Below, piece after piece: positions 25,832-33,707 of a stretch of 51,428 nucleotides of DNA. The translations under genes and the position numbers were made by a program. The notes under the pieces are model-generated. The model was not told the origin of the DNA. It made no database searches and saw nothing but the letters and a program-made list of their open reading frames with translations. The stretch comes from Nitrospira sp. (GTDB taxonomy: Bacteria > Nitrospirota > Nitrospiria > Nitrospirales > Nitrospiraceae). Within the stretch, counting starts at the first letter, position 1. Each line of letters begins with the position of its first letter. The stretch lies in the NCBI GenBank assembly GCA_024331095.1, contig JANDJE010000017.1:1-51428 (forward strand), in the 5' to 3' direction.

Positions 25832-26179
25832 GTGACTTCGTCAAAGCCGGACTTCATTCCTTCATCGGCAGATACCCATGACATCCGCTCACTGGTGACG
25901 ACGGTCGGCCATCCGTTTGTCATTCGTTTGTGGGAAGATCGAACCAGAGGAGAGCTCTGGGTCCCGTCTTACGATTCGAAGCACCTGGTCTTGCTGGGCG
26001 ACGAGTTTCTTCGCATCGCCAGCAACAACGCGGTGGAGAATGGTCAGCGTCTCTTTGAATTCAAGGCGGTGACGCCCGGGACGCACCGCCTCGTGTTTGA
26101 GAAACGCATGGGGTGGAAGTTCACCGCGGAGGATCGTCGGGTGTTTCAGATCGAAGCGACGAGCCCATCAAGCCGCTGA
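25832..26179 (+). CDS. Chagasin-like (I42) peptidase inhibitor fold, no signal peptide
   Basis: A 115-residue protein starting with GTG. The pattern follows inhibitor family I42: GHPFVIRLWEDRTRGELWVP (the L.ENpTTGY.W loop position), then FEFKAVTPGTHRLVFEKRMGWKF and a final strand FQIEA. I42 proteins insert three loops into the active site of papain-like cysteine proteases. The TTGY loop is replaced by RTRGEL, so inhibition may be lost or altered. Members are usually exported, but no signal peptide is seen here. The gene is only five bases upstream of the transaminase gene, so they are co-transcribed. Confidence in the fold is moderate. Confidence 0.62.
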   Translation: MTSSKPDFIPSSADTHDIRSLVTTVGHPFVIRLWEDRTRGELWVPSYDSKHLVLLGDEFLRIASNNAVENGQRLFEFKAVTPGTHRLVFEKRMGWKFTAEDRRVFQIEATSPSSR

Positions 26180-26184
26180 TCCGT

Positions 26185-27024
26185 ATGCCGGATATTGCGT
26201 TCGTCAACGGGCGATTCGTTCCATGGGCTGAAGCCACCGTTTCTATCGACGACAGGGGGTTTCAGTTCGGTGACGGCGTCTACGAGGTCATCAGAACCTA
26301 TCGTGGCGAGCCCTTCGAGCTTGACGCGCATCTTGATCGGCTCGATCGAAGCGCCCGCGCGCTCTCTCTTCCGCTGCCCTACTCACGGGCACGGTGGGTG
26401 GAATGGATAAGAGAAGGGGTCAAGCTGGCGGGGTATCGGGAGGCCAAAGTGTACGTTCAAATCACGAGAGGGGTGGCTCCCCGCGACCACGCATTTCCCC
26501 CCGATCTTTCCCCCACCGTCGTGATGACGGTTCGGGAGTTGCATCCGTTGAGCCCGGCGGTACGACAGACCGGCGTCACCGCCCGTACGGTTGAAGACCT
26601 TCGCTGGGGGCGGTGCGACATCAAAAGCCTCAATTTGCTCGGTAACGTGCTGGCTCGCGAAGAGGCCAAGAGAGCCGGTGTGTTCGAGGCGATCATGGTC
26701 AAAGACGGACTGGTGACGGAAGGTTCGGTCAGCAACGTCATGGCGGTTCGGGCCGGGAGCATCGTGACGGCCCCTGAAGGGCCTCGAATCTTGTCCGGTG
26801 TCACCAGGACGGTGGTGTTGACGATGGCCGCGAAGGAGGGGATCTCGATCGAAGAACGGTTCTTTTCGGTCGATTTCTTGTATGCCGCGGAAGAGGTGCT
26901 CTTGACCGGTACAACGATCGAGGTGTTAGGAGTCGTAGAAATCGACGGGAACGTCATCGGAACCGGTCGGCCGGGACCGATCACACAGGCGCTGGCGGCC
27001 CAGTGGGCGAGACTAACGGAATAA
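26185..27024 (+). CDS. Fold-type IV transaminase, D-amino-acid transaminase-like
   Basis: A 279-residue fold-type IV PLP enzyme. The N-terminus AFVNGRFVPWAEATVSIDDRGFQFGDGVYEVIRTY is characteristic of D-amino-acid transaminase and the related BCAT and aminodeoxychorismate lyase. The Schiff-base Lys is Lys147 in CDIKSLNLLGNVLAREEA, which matches D-amino-acid transaminase more closely than BCAT. The C-terminal EVLLTGTTIEVLGVV carries the phosphate-binding TT. It interconverts D-alanine and D-glutamate in the cytoplasm, feeding peptidoglycan synthesis, but aminodeoxychorismate lyase or BCAT activity cannot be excluded. The start at 26185 is six bases after the I42-like gene stop. Confidence 0.86.
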   Translation: MPDIAFVNGRFVPWAEATVSIDDRGFQFGDGVYEVIRTYRGEPFELDAHLDRLDRSARALSLPLPYSRARWVEWIREGVKLAGYREAKVYVQITRGVAPRDHAFPPDLSPTVVMTVRELHPLSPAVRQTGVTARTVEDLRWGRCDIKSLNLLGNVLAREEAKRAGVFEAIMVKDGLVTEGSVSNVMAVRAGSIVTAPEGPRILSGVTRTVVLTMAAKEGISIEERFFSVDFLYAAEEVLLTGTTIEVLGVVEIDGNVIGTGRPGPITQALAAQWARLTE

Positions 27025-27030
27025 CGCCCC

Positions 27031-27059
27031 TTGCTTTGCCGGTCAGCGCATGGTATGGT
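27031..27059 (+). promoter_or_regulatory. Promoter of the rimP-nusA-infB operon
   Basis: TTGCTT at 27031-27036 and TATGGT at 27054-27059, with 17 bases between. Transcription from near 27066 would run straight into the hairpin at 27073-27096, as expected for an attenuated leader. Confidence 0.5.
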
Positions 27060-27072
27060 GCAGACGGTTCGA

Positions 27073-27096
27073 AGTGGGCTCAGGCCCACTTTTTTG
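27073..27096 (+). terminator. Leader terminator/attenuator hairpin before rimP
   Basis: AGTGGGC (27073-27079) pairs with GCCCACT (27084-27090) around TCAG, and a run of T residues follows (27090-27095). It lies between a promoter and the rimP start, so it can work as an attenuator of the operon; it could also end transcripts from the transaminase gene. Similar terminator-like leaders upstream of rimP-nusA are known in other bacteria. Confidence 0.78.
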
Positions 27097-27142
27097 TTTG
27101 GGCTCCTACAGTCCATCAGATCATCAAAATAGGGGAAACTGG

Positions 27143-27634
27143 TTGAGCACCAAGAGCCGCGTTGCGCATTCGGTCGTCGACCGCGTGCAAGACGCTGTTT
27201 CGCCGATCCTCTGGGCGTTGGGGTTGGAGTTGGTCGAAGTTGTGTGGGCGGGACAGGGATCTCGCTCCGTCCTTCGTATCGTGATCGATAAGCCTGGCGG
27301 TGTCACCGTCACCGACTGCGAACGAGCGCATAAAGCGTTGGGACCGGCCCTGGATGTCGCCGATCTCATCCCCCACGCCTATACGTTGGAAGTCTCTTCA
27401 CCGGGGCTGGATAGACCCTTCAAGCGTCTTCAGGACTATCAGAAAGCCATCGGCAAAGATGTCAGCGTGAAGCTGCGACACCCGCTGAACGGTCAGTGGC
27501 GCCTGATGGGGAAACTGGAGGAGGTCAATGAGCAGGGGGTTTGCTTGTCTGTCGCAGGGGGAGCAACCGAGCCGGAGAGAGTGACGCTTGATCGCGAATC
27601 CATTGCCGAGGCAAAGCTGGTGGTCAAAATTTAA
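27143..27634 (+). CDS. rimP: Ribosome maturation factor RimP
   Basis: A 163-residue protein matching RimP (DUF150), with VQDAVSPILWALGLELVEVVW, LRIVIDKPGGVTVTDCERAHKALGPALD and the LEVSSPGLDRPFK motif, followed by the C-terminal SH3-like barrel. It helps assemble the 30S subunit. The start is a TTG at 27143, placed behind AGGGGA; the upstream in-frame ATG at 27050 lies ahead of the leader hairpin and is unlikely. The location as first gene of the rimP-nusA-infB operon is the near-universal one. Confidence 0.93.
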   Translation: MSTKSRVAHSVVDRVQDAVSPILWALGLELVEVVWAGQGSRSVLRIVIDKPGGVTVTDCERAHKALGPALDVADLIPHAYTLEVSSPGLDRPFKRLQDYQKAIGKDVSVKLRHPLNGQWRLMGKLEEVNEQGVCLSVAGGATEPERVTLDRESIAEAKLVVKI

Positions 27635-27685
27635 CACGATGGCGAGTCCGCCGGATGTTGCCGGCAAACAGCAGGAGTATGACGC

Positions 27686-28843
27686 ATGAACCGAGAACTG
27701 ATCTCCGTGATCGACGAGATCGGACGTCAAAAAGGGATCGATAAGGCACGGGTGATCGGAGCCATCGAGTCCGCATTGCAGACGGCCGCCAAGAAACGGT
27801 TCGGCCAAGCGGAGAACATTCAGGTCGAAATCGATCCCAAAACCGGAGAAATCTCCGTCGTTTCCAAAAAAGTCATCGTCGATCAAGTCACCAATCCGAA
27901 GGCGGAAATTTCGTTGGCGGAAGCCCGCCAGTATGACGCGGATGCCGAGATCGGCGATGAAATCGGATCGTTGATTGAGATGAACGAACTGGGGCGGATT
28001 GCGGCGCAAACCGCCAAACAGGTCATCTTTCAAAAGGTCCGTGAAGCGGAATGGGAGGCCGTCCAAAAGGAATACTCGACGCGCCAGGGCGATTTGGTGA
28101 ACGGCGTCATTCTGGGTATGGAGCGACGGAACTACATCGTCGATATCGGGAAAACGGAGGCGATCCTCCCCATACAAGAGCAAATTCCACGGGAAACGTA
28201 TCGCCGGGGCGATCGAATCAAGGCTTTGTTGCTCGAAGTGCGCCGCACGCCGAAGGACGTTCAGGTCATTCTCTCCCGCAGTCATCCCCAATTCGTCGCG
28301 AAATTGTTCGAGCTCGAGGTGCCGGAGATCATGGAGAAGATCATCGAGATCAAGTCGGTCGTTCGAGAACCGGGTGATCGCACCAAGATTGCCGTCGTGT
28401 CGCGGGAAAAGGGGGTTGATCCGGTGGGGGCTTGCGTAGGCGTCAAGGGGTCACGGGTGCAGGCCGTGGTTCGTGAGTTACGCGGCGAAAAAATCGACAT
28501 CATCACCTGGACGCAGGATCCGCGGGTGTTTATCGCGGAAGCGTTGAACCCGGCGACGATCGAAAAGGTCGGTATCGACGAGGAAAAGAAATCGGCGCTG
28601 GTCGTCGCGGCCGATTCCCAGCTTTCTCTGGCCATCGGGAAGAACGGACAAAACGTCCGGCTGGCGGCAAGGTTGACCGGGTGGAAGATCGACATCATCA
28701 GTGCAACGGAATACGAAAAGGAAAAAGTGGAACGGGATAAGGAAATTAAAGCCGCACTGGCGGAAGAGGCTGAAGCGCAACGGCTGCAGGAAGAAGCGCG
28801 GCGAGCGGCCAGAGCCGAAGCCGACGAGGTCTCAAGCAGTTAG
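27686..28843 (+). CDS. nusA: Transcription termination/antitermination factor NusA
   Basis: A 385-residue protein: the RNA-polymerase-binding NTD (MNRELISVIDEIGRQKGIDKARVIGAIESAL), S1 domain (GDLVNGVILGMERRNYIVDIG), then two KH domains (DPVGACVGVKGSRVQAVVRELRGEKIDII and LSLAIGKNGQNVRLAARLTGWKIDI). It lacks the long C-terminal acidic repeats of E. coli NusA, and ends in a short charged helix (about residues 350-385). NusA regulates pausing, intrinsic termination and antitermination, and may act on the hairpin in its own leader at 27073. It follows rimP by 51 bases and is followed by infB after 24. Confidence 0.97.
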   Translation: MNRELISVIDEIGRQKGIDKARVIGAIESALQTAAKKRFGQAENIQVEIDPKTGEISVVSKKVIVDQVTNPKAEISLAEARQYDADAEIGDEIGSLIEMNELGRIAAQTAKQVIFQKVREAEWEAVQKEYSTRQGDLVNGVILGMERRNYIVDIGKTEAILPIQEQIPRETYRRGDRIKALLLEVRRTPKDVQVILSRSHPQFVAKLFELEVPEIMEKIIEIKSVVREPGDRTKIAVVSREKGVDPVGACVGVKGSRVQAVVRELRGEKIDIITWTQDPRVFIAEALNPATIEKVGIDEEKKSALVVAADSQLSLAIGKNGQNVRLAARLTGWKIDIISATEYEKEKVERDKEIKAALAEEAEAQRLQEEARRAARAEADEVSSS

Positions 28844-28867
28844 GATTTAGGAAGACGGGATTCTCCG

Positions 28868-31462
28868 ATGGGCATGCGCGTATATGAACTGGCCAAGAAA
28901 CTCGGGATGGAGAACAAGACGCTCCTGCCCGAACTTAAGAAGTTGGGAATTGCCGTCGCCTCCCACAGCAGCACGCTGGATGACGGTGATGTGCAGAAGG
29001 TGTTGGACAAATTTCTTCCGGTGTCCAAAGGAGAGGGGCGGCCCGGTTTGGGACAGGGCGGAAGACCGGCTCATGACCAAGGCTCCACCAGAGCGGAGGC
29101 CATGAAGGGCTCGATTGCCGAACAGTCGGCCAAACCGGAAAAGCGGCGCATTCTGATCAAGCGTAAGAAAGAGGAAGAGCCGACGGAGCTTGTCGTCCCA
29201 TTATCCCCCTCTACTCCCGATCTCGAATCGGCGGCCGCCGCTCCCGTCACGGGTTCCCCTGTTCCCTCCGGCGCTGTGTTTCCTCCTCCGGTCACTCCGA
29301 TTCCATCGGACATCGAGCGGAGTGCTTCCGTTGTTCCCGTGGAAGCCGAGACCTCGGCGCCGACGCCGGGTGCAACGCCTCCGCCTCAACCGGTTGCGCC
29401 GCCCGCGGAGTCCGTTGCCGCCAAGCCGACGAGCACCGCGCCTTTGAGCGCCACGGTCACTCTTGAGCCGGTGACGGGCAAAAAAAAGAGTATGGCGTTC
29501 GAAGCCATCGAAGCCGAAGGGCAGCGGGACAAACTGAAAAAGGGGCGCAAACCCGTACGATCCAAAGACGACGAGCAAGATCTTCGATTTCGCGAAGACA
29601 CCGCCCGCTGGCAAGATCTCCGGGCGATTCCCGTCCAGCGCCGAGACGATCGCTCCAAGCAATTCCATCACAGCGCTCCAAGCGAAATCACCAAGCCGCG
29701 TAAAAAAAGCGTCAAGGTGGCCCCCGGGATAACGGTCAAAGAATTCGCCGAATTGATCGGGCAGAGACCGGCGGACATCGTTCGAAAGCTGATGGAAATG
29801 GGACAGATGCTCACCGTCAATCAGCCAATGAATCTGGACGCGGCGTCGATCTTTGCCGAGCAGAGCGGCGTAAAAATCGAAGTGGCCGCTGAAAAGGGCG
29901 GCGAGGAATTGCTCAGGGAAGCGGTCGAAACCGACGGAACCGAACGGCTTGAGCCCCGGCCTCCCGTCGTGACCATCATGGGTCATGTCGACCACGGGAA
30001 GACGTCGCTGCTGGACGCGATCAGGCGGACGAAAGTGGCGGAAGGCGAGGCCGGCGGGATTACGCAGCATATCGGCGCCTATACCGTGCCGGTGCACGAC
30101 AAACTGGTCACGTTTCTTGACACACCGGGCCACGAGGCCTTTACCGCGATGCGCGCGCGCGGCGCCAGAGTGACCGACATCGTGGTGTTGGTCGTGGCCG
30201 CGGATGACGGGGTGATGCCGCAAACGATCGAGGCGATTCATCATGCGAAGGCCGCAGGGGTCTCGCTGATGGTCGCCATCAACAAAATCGACAAGCCGGA
30301 AGCGAACCCCGAGCGCGTCAAGAATGCCCTCGCGGAGCATGGGCTGATTCCGGAGGCTTGGGGCGGTGACACCATCATGGTCGAGGTGTCGGCCAGACAA
30401 AAAATCGGTTTGGATACGTTGTTGGAAATGATTCTGTTGCAGGCGGAAGTGCTCGAACTCAAGGCCGATCCTCACCGTCAGGCCAAAGGAACCGTCATTG
30501 AAGCGAAGATGGAGCGAGGGAGGGGGCCCGTTGCGACCGTCCTGGTCCAGAGCGGAACACTCAAGGTCGGGGACGCTTTCGTCGTGGGGACATTCAGCGG
30601 GCGAGTTCGGGCGCTGATCAATGACCAGGGAGTCAAGATTCAGCAAGCCGGTCCGTCCATTCCGATCGAAGTGATAGGGTTGCCCGGGGTTCCTTCGGCG
30701 GGGGACGTCTTCCAGGTGGTCTCGGATGAACGGATGGCAAGGCAGATTGCTGAGGAGAGGGCGCAGAAACGGAAAGCCTCCGAGTTGGCCGGCCCGGCCA
30801 AAGTATCGCTCGACGATCTCTTCGCGAAAATTCAGGAAGGGGCGGTCAAGGAGCTGGCCATCGTCATCAAGGCCGACGTGCAGGGGTCCTCGGAAGCGTT
30901 GGCCGGGGCGGTGGAAAAGCTTTCGACGGACGCCGTCAAGCTGCGCGTCATCCACAACGGGGTGGGGGGGATTATGGAGTCCGACGTATTGTTGGCCGCC
31001 GCTTCCCGCGCCGTGATCATCGGCTTCAACGTGAGGCCGGATCCGAAGGCCGCTTCATTGGCGGAACAGCAGGGTGTCGACATCAGACTCTACACGGTCA
31101 TCTATGACGCCATCGCCGACGTGAAGGCGGCGATGGAAGGGTTGCTTGAGCCGACGCTGAAGGAGCGAACCCTGGGGCGGGCCGAAGTCCGGCAAGTGTT
31201 CACGATTCAGAAAGTTGGGACGGTGGCTGGGTGCTACGTACTCGACGGGACGATCTCGCGAGCCAGCGCCGGCGTGCGCGTTATCAGGGACAATGTCGTC
31301 GTATATCAAGGCAAGTTGGCGTCGTTGCGGCGGTTCAAGGACGACGTGCGCGAGGTCCAGCAGGGGTACGAATGCGGCATCGGCGTTGAAAACTTCAACG
31401 ATGTGAAAGTCGGCGACATCATCGAAGCCTTTGCCATCGACAAAATAGCCGCCAAGCTCTGA
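28868..31462 (+). CDS. infB: Translation initiation factor IF-2
   Basis: An 864-residue protein. It begins with an IF2_N-type helical domain ([26 protein letters not shown]). Next come a long Pro/Ala/Thr-rich linker and a second IF2_N segment ([23 protein letters not shown]). The GTPase domain has G1 GHVDHGKT (residues 372-379), DTPGHEAF as G3 and NKIDKPEAN as G4. The C-terminal C1/C2 domains bind fMet-tRNA and the ribosome. It promotes fMet-tRNA binding to the 30S subunit and subunit joining in the cytoplasm. It sits in the standard place after nusA. The linker length varies widely between species and is not odd here. Confidence 0.98.
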   Translation: MGMRVYELAKKLGMENKTLLPELKKLGIAVASHSSTLDDGDVQKVLDKFLPVSKGEGRPGLGQGGRPAHDQGSTRAEAMKGSIAEQSAKPEKRRILIKRKKEEEPTELVVPLSPSTPDLESAAAAPVTGSPVPSGAVFPPPVTPIPSDIERSASVVPVEAETSAPTPGATPPPQPVAPPAESVAAKPTSTAPLSATVTLEPVTGKKKSMAFEAIEAEGQRDKLKKGRKPVRSKDDEQDLRFREDTARWQDLRAIPVQRRDDRSKQFHHSAPSEITKPRKKSVKVAPGITVKEFAELIGQRPADIVRKLMEMGQMLTVNQPMNLDAASIFAEQSGVKIEVAAEKGGEELLREAVETDGTERLEPRPPVVTIMGHVDHGKTSLLDAIRRTKVAEGEAGGITQHIGAYTVPVHDKLVTFLDTPGHEAFTAMRARGARVTDIVVLVVAADDGVMPQTIEAIHHAKAAGVSLMVAINKIDKPEANPERVKNALAEHGLIPEAWGGDTIMVEVSARQKIGLDTLLEMILLQAEVLELKADPHRQAKGTVIEAKMERGRGPVATVLVQSGTLKVGDAFVVGTFSGRVRALINDQGVKIQQAGPSIPIEVIGLPGVPSAGDVFQVVSDERMARQIAEERAQKRKASELAGPAKVSLDDLFAKIQEGAVKELAIVIKADVQGSSEALAGAVEKLSTDAVKLRVIHNGVGGIMESDVLLAAASRAVIIGFNVRPDPKAASLAEQQGVDIRLYTVIYDAIADVKAAMEGLLEPTLKERTLGRAEVRQVFTIQKVGTVAGCYVLDGTISRASAGVRVIRDNVVVYQGKLASLRRFKDDVREVQQGYECGIGVENFNDVKVGDIIEAFAIDKIAAKL

Positions 31463-31479
31463 GTCGATACGGAACGCAC

Positions 31480-31761
31480 ATGGTGGTGGGGCTTTGTACC
31501 GTCGAACTTTTTCTGGCCGAAAGCCGGTCGCTCAAGGATAAGCGGCAGGTGTTGCACAGTCTCAAGGATCGGCTGCGCGGAACGTTCAATGTCTCCGTCG
31601 CCGAGGTGGACGGTCAGGATCTCTGGCAAAAGGCGGTCTTGGCCGTGGCCTGCGTGTCGAATGAAAGCGGTCATGTAAACAGCGTGCTGGAGCAGGTGTT
31701 GAACGTCATTAAGAGCGTGCCCGTCGTTGAGGTTGTTCGCGCGCAGTTCGAAGTCCTCTAA
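31480..31761 (+). CDS. DUF503 family protein (YlxP-like)
   Basis: A 93-residue protein of the DUF503/YlxP family, with MVVGLCTVELFLAESRSLKDKRQVLHSLKDRLRGTFNVSVAEVDGQDLWQKAVLAVACVSN. This is the usual length and beta-alpha fold. The family is routinely encoded between infB and rbfA and probably takes part in translation or ribosome biogenesis, but its exact role is unknown. It lies 17 bases after infB and 51 bases before rbfA, so it is part of the same transcript. Confidence 0.92.
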   Translation: MVVGLCTVELFLAESRSLKDKRQVLHSLKDRLRGTFNVSVAEVDGQDLWQKAVLAVACVSNESGHVNSVLEQVLNVIKSVPVVEVVRAQFEVL

Positions 31762-31812
31762 GCAGTCGCACGATGATTGGGTCGGAACGGTCCATCGGGA
31801 GACCGCCGCACG

Positions 31813-32226
31813 ATGTCCAAAACGGCCTACAAGCGGGCGGAGCGGGTGGCGGATCAAATTCGGATCGAAGTGGCCGATATTTTGATGCGAAAAATCAAGG
31901 ACCCGCGAGTCCGGTTCGTGACGGTGACCGGGGTCGAAATGACCGCGGACCTGCGCATCGCCCACGTCTTCGTGACGACGATGGAGACGGGAAAGGCCGA
32001 AGAAGAAATCTTTGCCGGGTTGTCGAATGCGAGCGGGTTCGTCAGATCAGAATTGGGTAGGCGTCTGACGCTACGGTATCTTCCTGAGGTGACTTTCAGG
32101 AAAGACATCAGCGGGAAACGAGGCGATCGCATCTTGCAACTGCTGGATGCCTTACAAGACGGTCAAGCAAGAAACGCTGAGCCGACTTCCTCCCCGGTTC
32201 CTGATGTTCCGACGCCGGAATCCTAG
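31813..32226 (+). CDS. rbfA: Ribosome-binding factor A
   Basis: A 137-residue RbfA: YKRAERVADQIRIEVADILMRKIKDPRV start, then VTVTGVEMTADLRIAHVFVTTM and the LGRRLTLRYLPEVTFRKD motif, a single KH-like domain followed by a disordered tail rich in Pro and Ser. It matures 16S rRNA in the 30S subunit, especially in the cold. The ATG at 31813 starts the domain; the upstream ATG at 31777 is in frame but adds a non-family extension. It ends three bases before truB. Confidence 0.95.
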   Translation: MSKTAYKRAERVADQIRIEVADILMRKIKDPRVRFVTVTGVEMTADLRIAHVFVTTMETGKAEEEIFAGLSNASGFVRSELGRRLTLRYLPEVTFRKDISGKRGDRILQLLDALQDGQARNAEPTSSPVPDVPTPES

Positions 32227-32229
32227 TCC

Positions 32230-33183
32230 ATGGTCGCCTCGACGCATAGAGGTCGGCAAATCGCCTCTCTGGACGGTATCCTCATTGCGAACAAAGAGGC
32301 GGGGTGGACGTCTCATGACGTCGTCGCCAAAGTGCGAGGGTTGTTAGGGGGCGTCAAGGTGGGTCATGCGGGAACGCTGGATCCGGCCGCCACGGGCGTT
32401 CTGCCGGTGCTGATAGGGCGTGCCACCAGAGTTGCCGAATATATTGTCGATTGGGACAAGGAATACCGGGCGGTCCTTCGGCTGGGCGAATCCACCGATA
32501 CCGAGGACGCAACCGGTCGGATTATCGCCCGAAGCGACGTCGTTGCGCCGAGTGAAACGGCCGTTCGCGAGATGGTCGCGGGTTTTCGTGGCCCGCAACG
32601 TCAAGTCCCGCCGATGTATTCGGCGGTCAAAGTCGGAGGGCGGCCGCTCTACAAAGCCGCACGGGCCGGCAAGACGATAGAACGGCCTGAGCGGGCGATC
32701 GTCGTTCATGCGCTGGACGTTCTTGCCGTCGAGGGTCGGGATGTCACGCTGCGCGTCGTCTGCTCGAAGGGGACCTATATCCGCACGCTCTGTGCCGACA
32801 TCGGGCGTGCGTTGGGCGTCGGCGGGCACCTCCTCGCGCTGGAGCGGCTCCGCGTCGGCCCGTGGTCCATTGCGCAAGCGGCGACGATGCGGCAGATCAT
32901 TGCCGAGGTGGAGGGTGGAACGATCCGTGAGCGGCTATTGACGATCGGTCAGGCGTTGGCGCGCTTGCCCTCGATTGTCGTGACTGATGAGCAAGTTCGG
33001 ATCGTGTTGCACGGTGGCGCCATCGTGCAGACGGGACCGTGGCCGTCTTCCGTCGGTCATCCGATTGCAATCAGGTTGGAGGATAAGGACGGGCGGTTGT
33101 TGGGGATCGGCGTCCCCGACGCCTGCGTGCCCGGGCTGATCAAGGCTCACAAAGTGTTGGCGGAAATCGAAGCGATGAATTGA
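32230..33183 (+). CDS. truB: tRNA pseudouridine-55 synthase TruB
   Basis: A 317-residue TruB. The catalytic motif is GHAGTLDPAATGVLPVLIG, where the Asp attacks the base. The YSAVKVGGRPLYKAARAG block and KGTYIRTLCADIG follow, with the C-terminal PUA-like domain. It makes pseudouridine at position 55 of the T-loop of nearly all tRNAs. The N-terminal start shown has about 15 residues before the family start (IASLDGILIANKEAGWTSHDVV). It is placed between rbfA and rpsO, as in most bacteria. Confidence 0.96.
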   Translation: MVASTHRGRQIASLDGILIANKEAGWTSHDVVAKVRGLLGGVKVGHAGTLDPAATGVLPVLIGRATRVAEYIVDWDKEYRAVLRLGESTDTEDATGRIIARSDVVAPSETAVREMVAGFRGPQRQVPPMYSAVKVGGRPLYKAARAGKTIERPERAIVVHALDVLAVEGRDVTLRVVCSKGTYIRTLCADIGRALGVGGHLLALERLRVGPWSIAQAATMRQIIAEVEGGTIRERLLTIGQALARLPSIVVTDEQVRIVLHGGAIVQTGPWPSSVGHPIAIRLEDKDGRLLGIGVPDACVPGLIKAHKVLAEIEAMN

Positions 33184-33216
33184 CGGGAAAGGGGACACAA
33201 GAAAGGAGCAAAAGAC

Positions 33217-33486
33217 ATGGCCCTACAGAAAGAAGCGAAAGCAGCGTTGATCGCACAGCATCGGAGACATGAAAAAGATTCCGGATCGCCGGAGGTTCAA
33301 ATTGCGGTATTGACCAACCGCATTACCTACCTGACCGAGCATTTCAAGACTCACAAGAAGGATCATCATTCCCGCCGAGGATTGTTGCAATTGGTCGGGC
33401 GTCGGCGTCGGCTGCTGGATTATCTCCGTGGCATTGATCAGGCCGGATATCGGGCGCTCATTGATCGACTGGGCATTCGAAAGTAA
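33217..33486 (+). CDS. rpsO: 30S ribosomal protein S15
   Basis: An 89-residue S15 of the standard length, with [47 protein letters not shown]. It binds the central domain of 16S rRNA early in 30S assembly. An AAGAAAGGAGC-type ribosome binding site precedes the ATG. It is followed by a hairpin and then pnp, an arrangement found in many bacteria, where the intergenic RNA controls pnp expression and S15 mRNA stability. Confidence 0.98.
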   Translation: MALQKEAKAALIAQHRRHEKDSGSPEVQIAVLTNRITYLTEHFKTHKKDHHSRRGLLQLVGRRRRLLDYLRGIDQAGYRALIDRLGIRK

Positions 33487-33496
33487 AAAATGTGTG

Positions 33497-33524
33497 CCGC
33501 GGTGAGGCCGGGGCCACACCGCGG
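33497..33524 (+). promoter_or_regulatory. Hairpin between rpsO and pnp
   Basis: CCGCGGTG (33497-33504) pairs perfectly with CACCGCGG (33517-33524) around a 12-base loop. There is no T-run. A second hairpin (GAAGCGG 33601-33607 with CCGCTTC 33612-33618) lies further on. Together they resemble the stem-loops of the rpsO-pnp spacer that RNase III and PNPase act on in E. coli. Confidence 0.6.
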
Positions 33525-33707
33525 GGATCATAAGCACGTCGCACAGGTGAACACGGACATAGGCTCTCCTCGGCAACGTTCGGGTGGCGAGGATGTTACT
33601 GAAGCGGCGCCCCGCTTCCGCCGTCGTTTGGAGCCGAATTCCTCAACGGCTATGAGTAGAGCGTATCTCTGTGGGCATCTGTGGGACCATAAGGAAGGAG
33701 ACCATAG

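Noticed and set aside
29201..30955. 584-codon minus-strand frame opposite infB
   Set aside because: Shadow of the infB GTPase and linker regions, His/Asp/Arg-rich and without any family resemblance.
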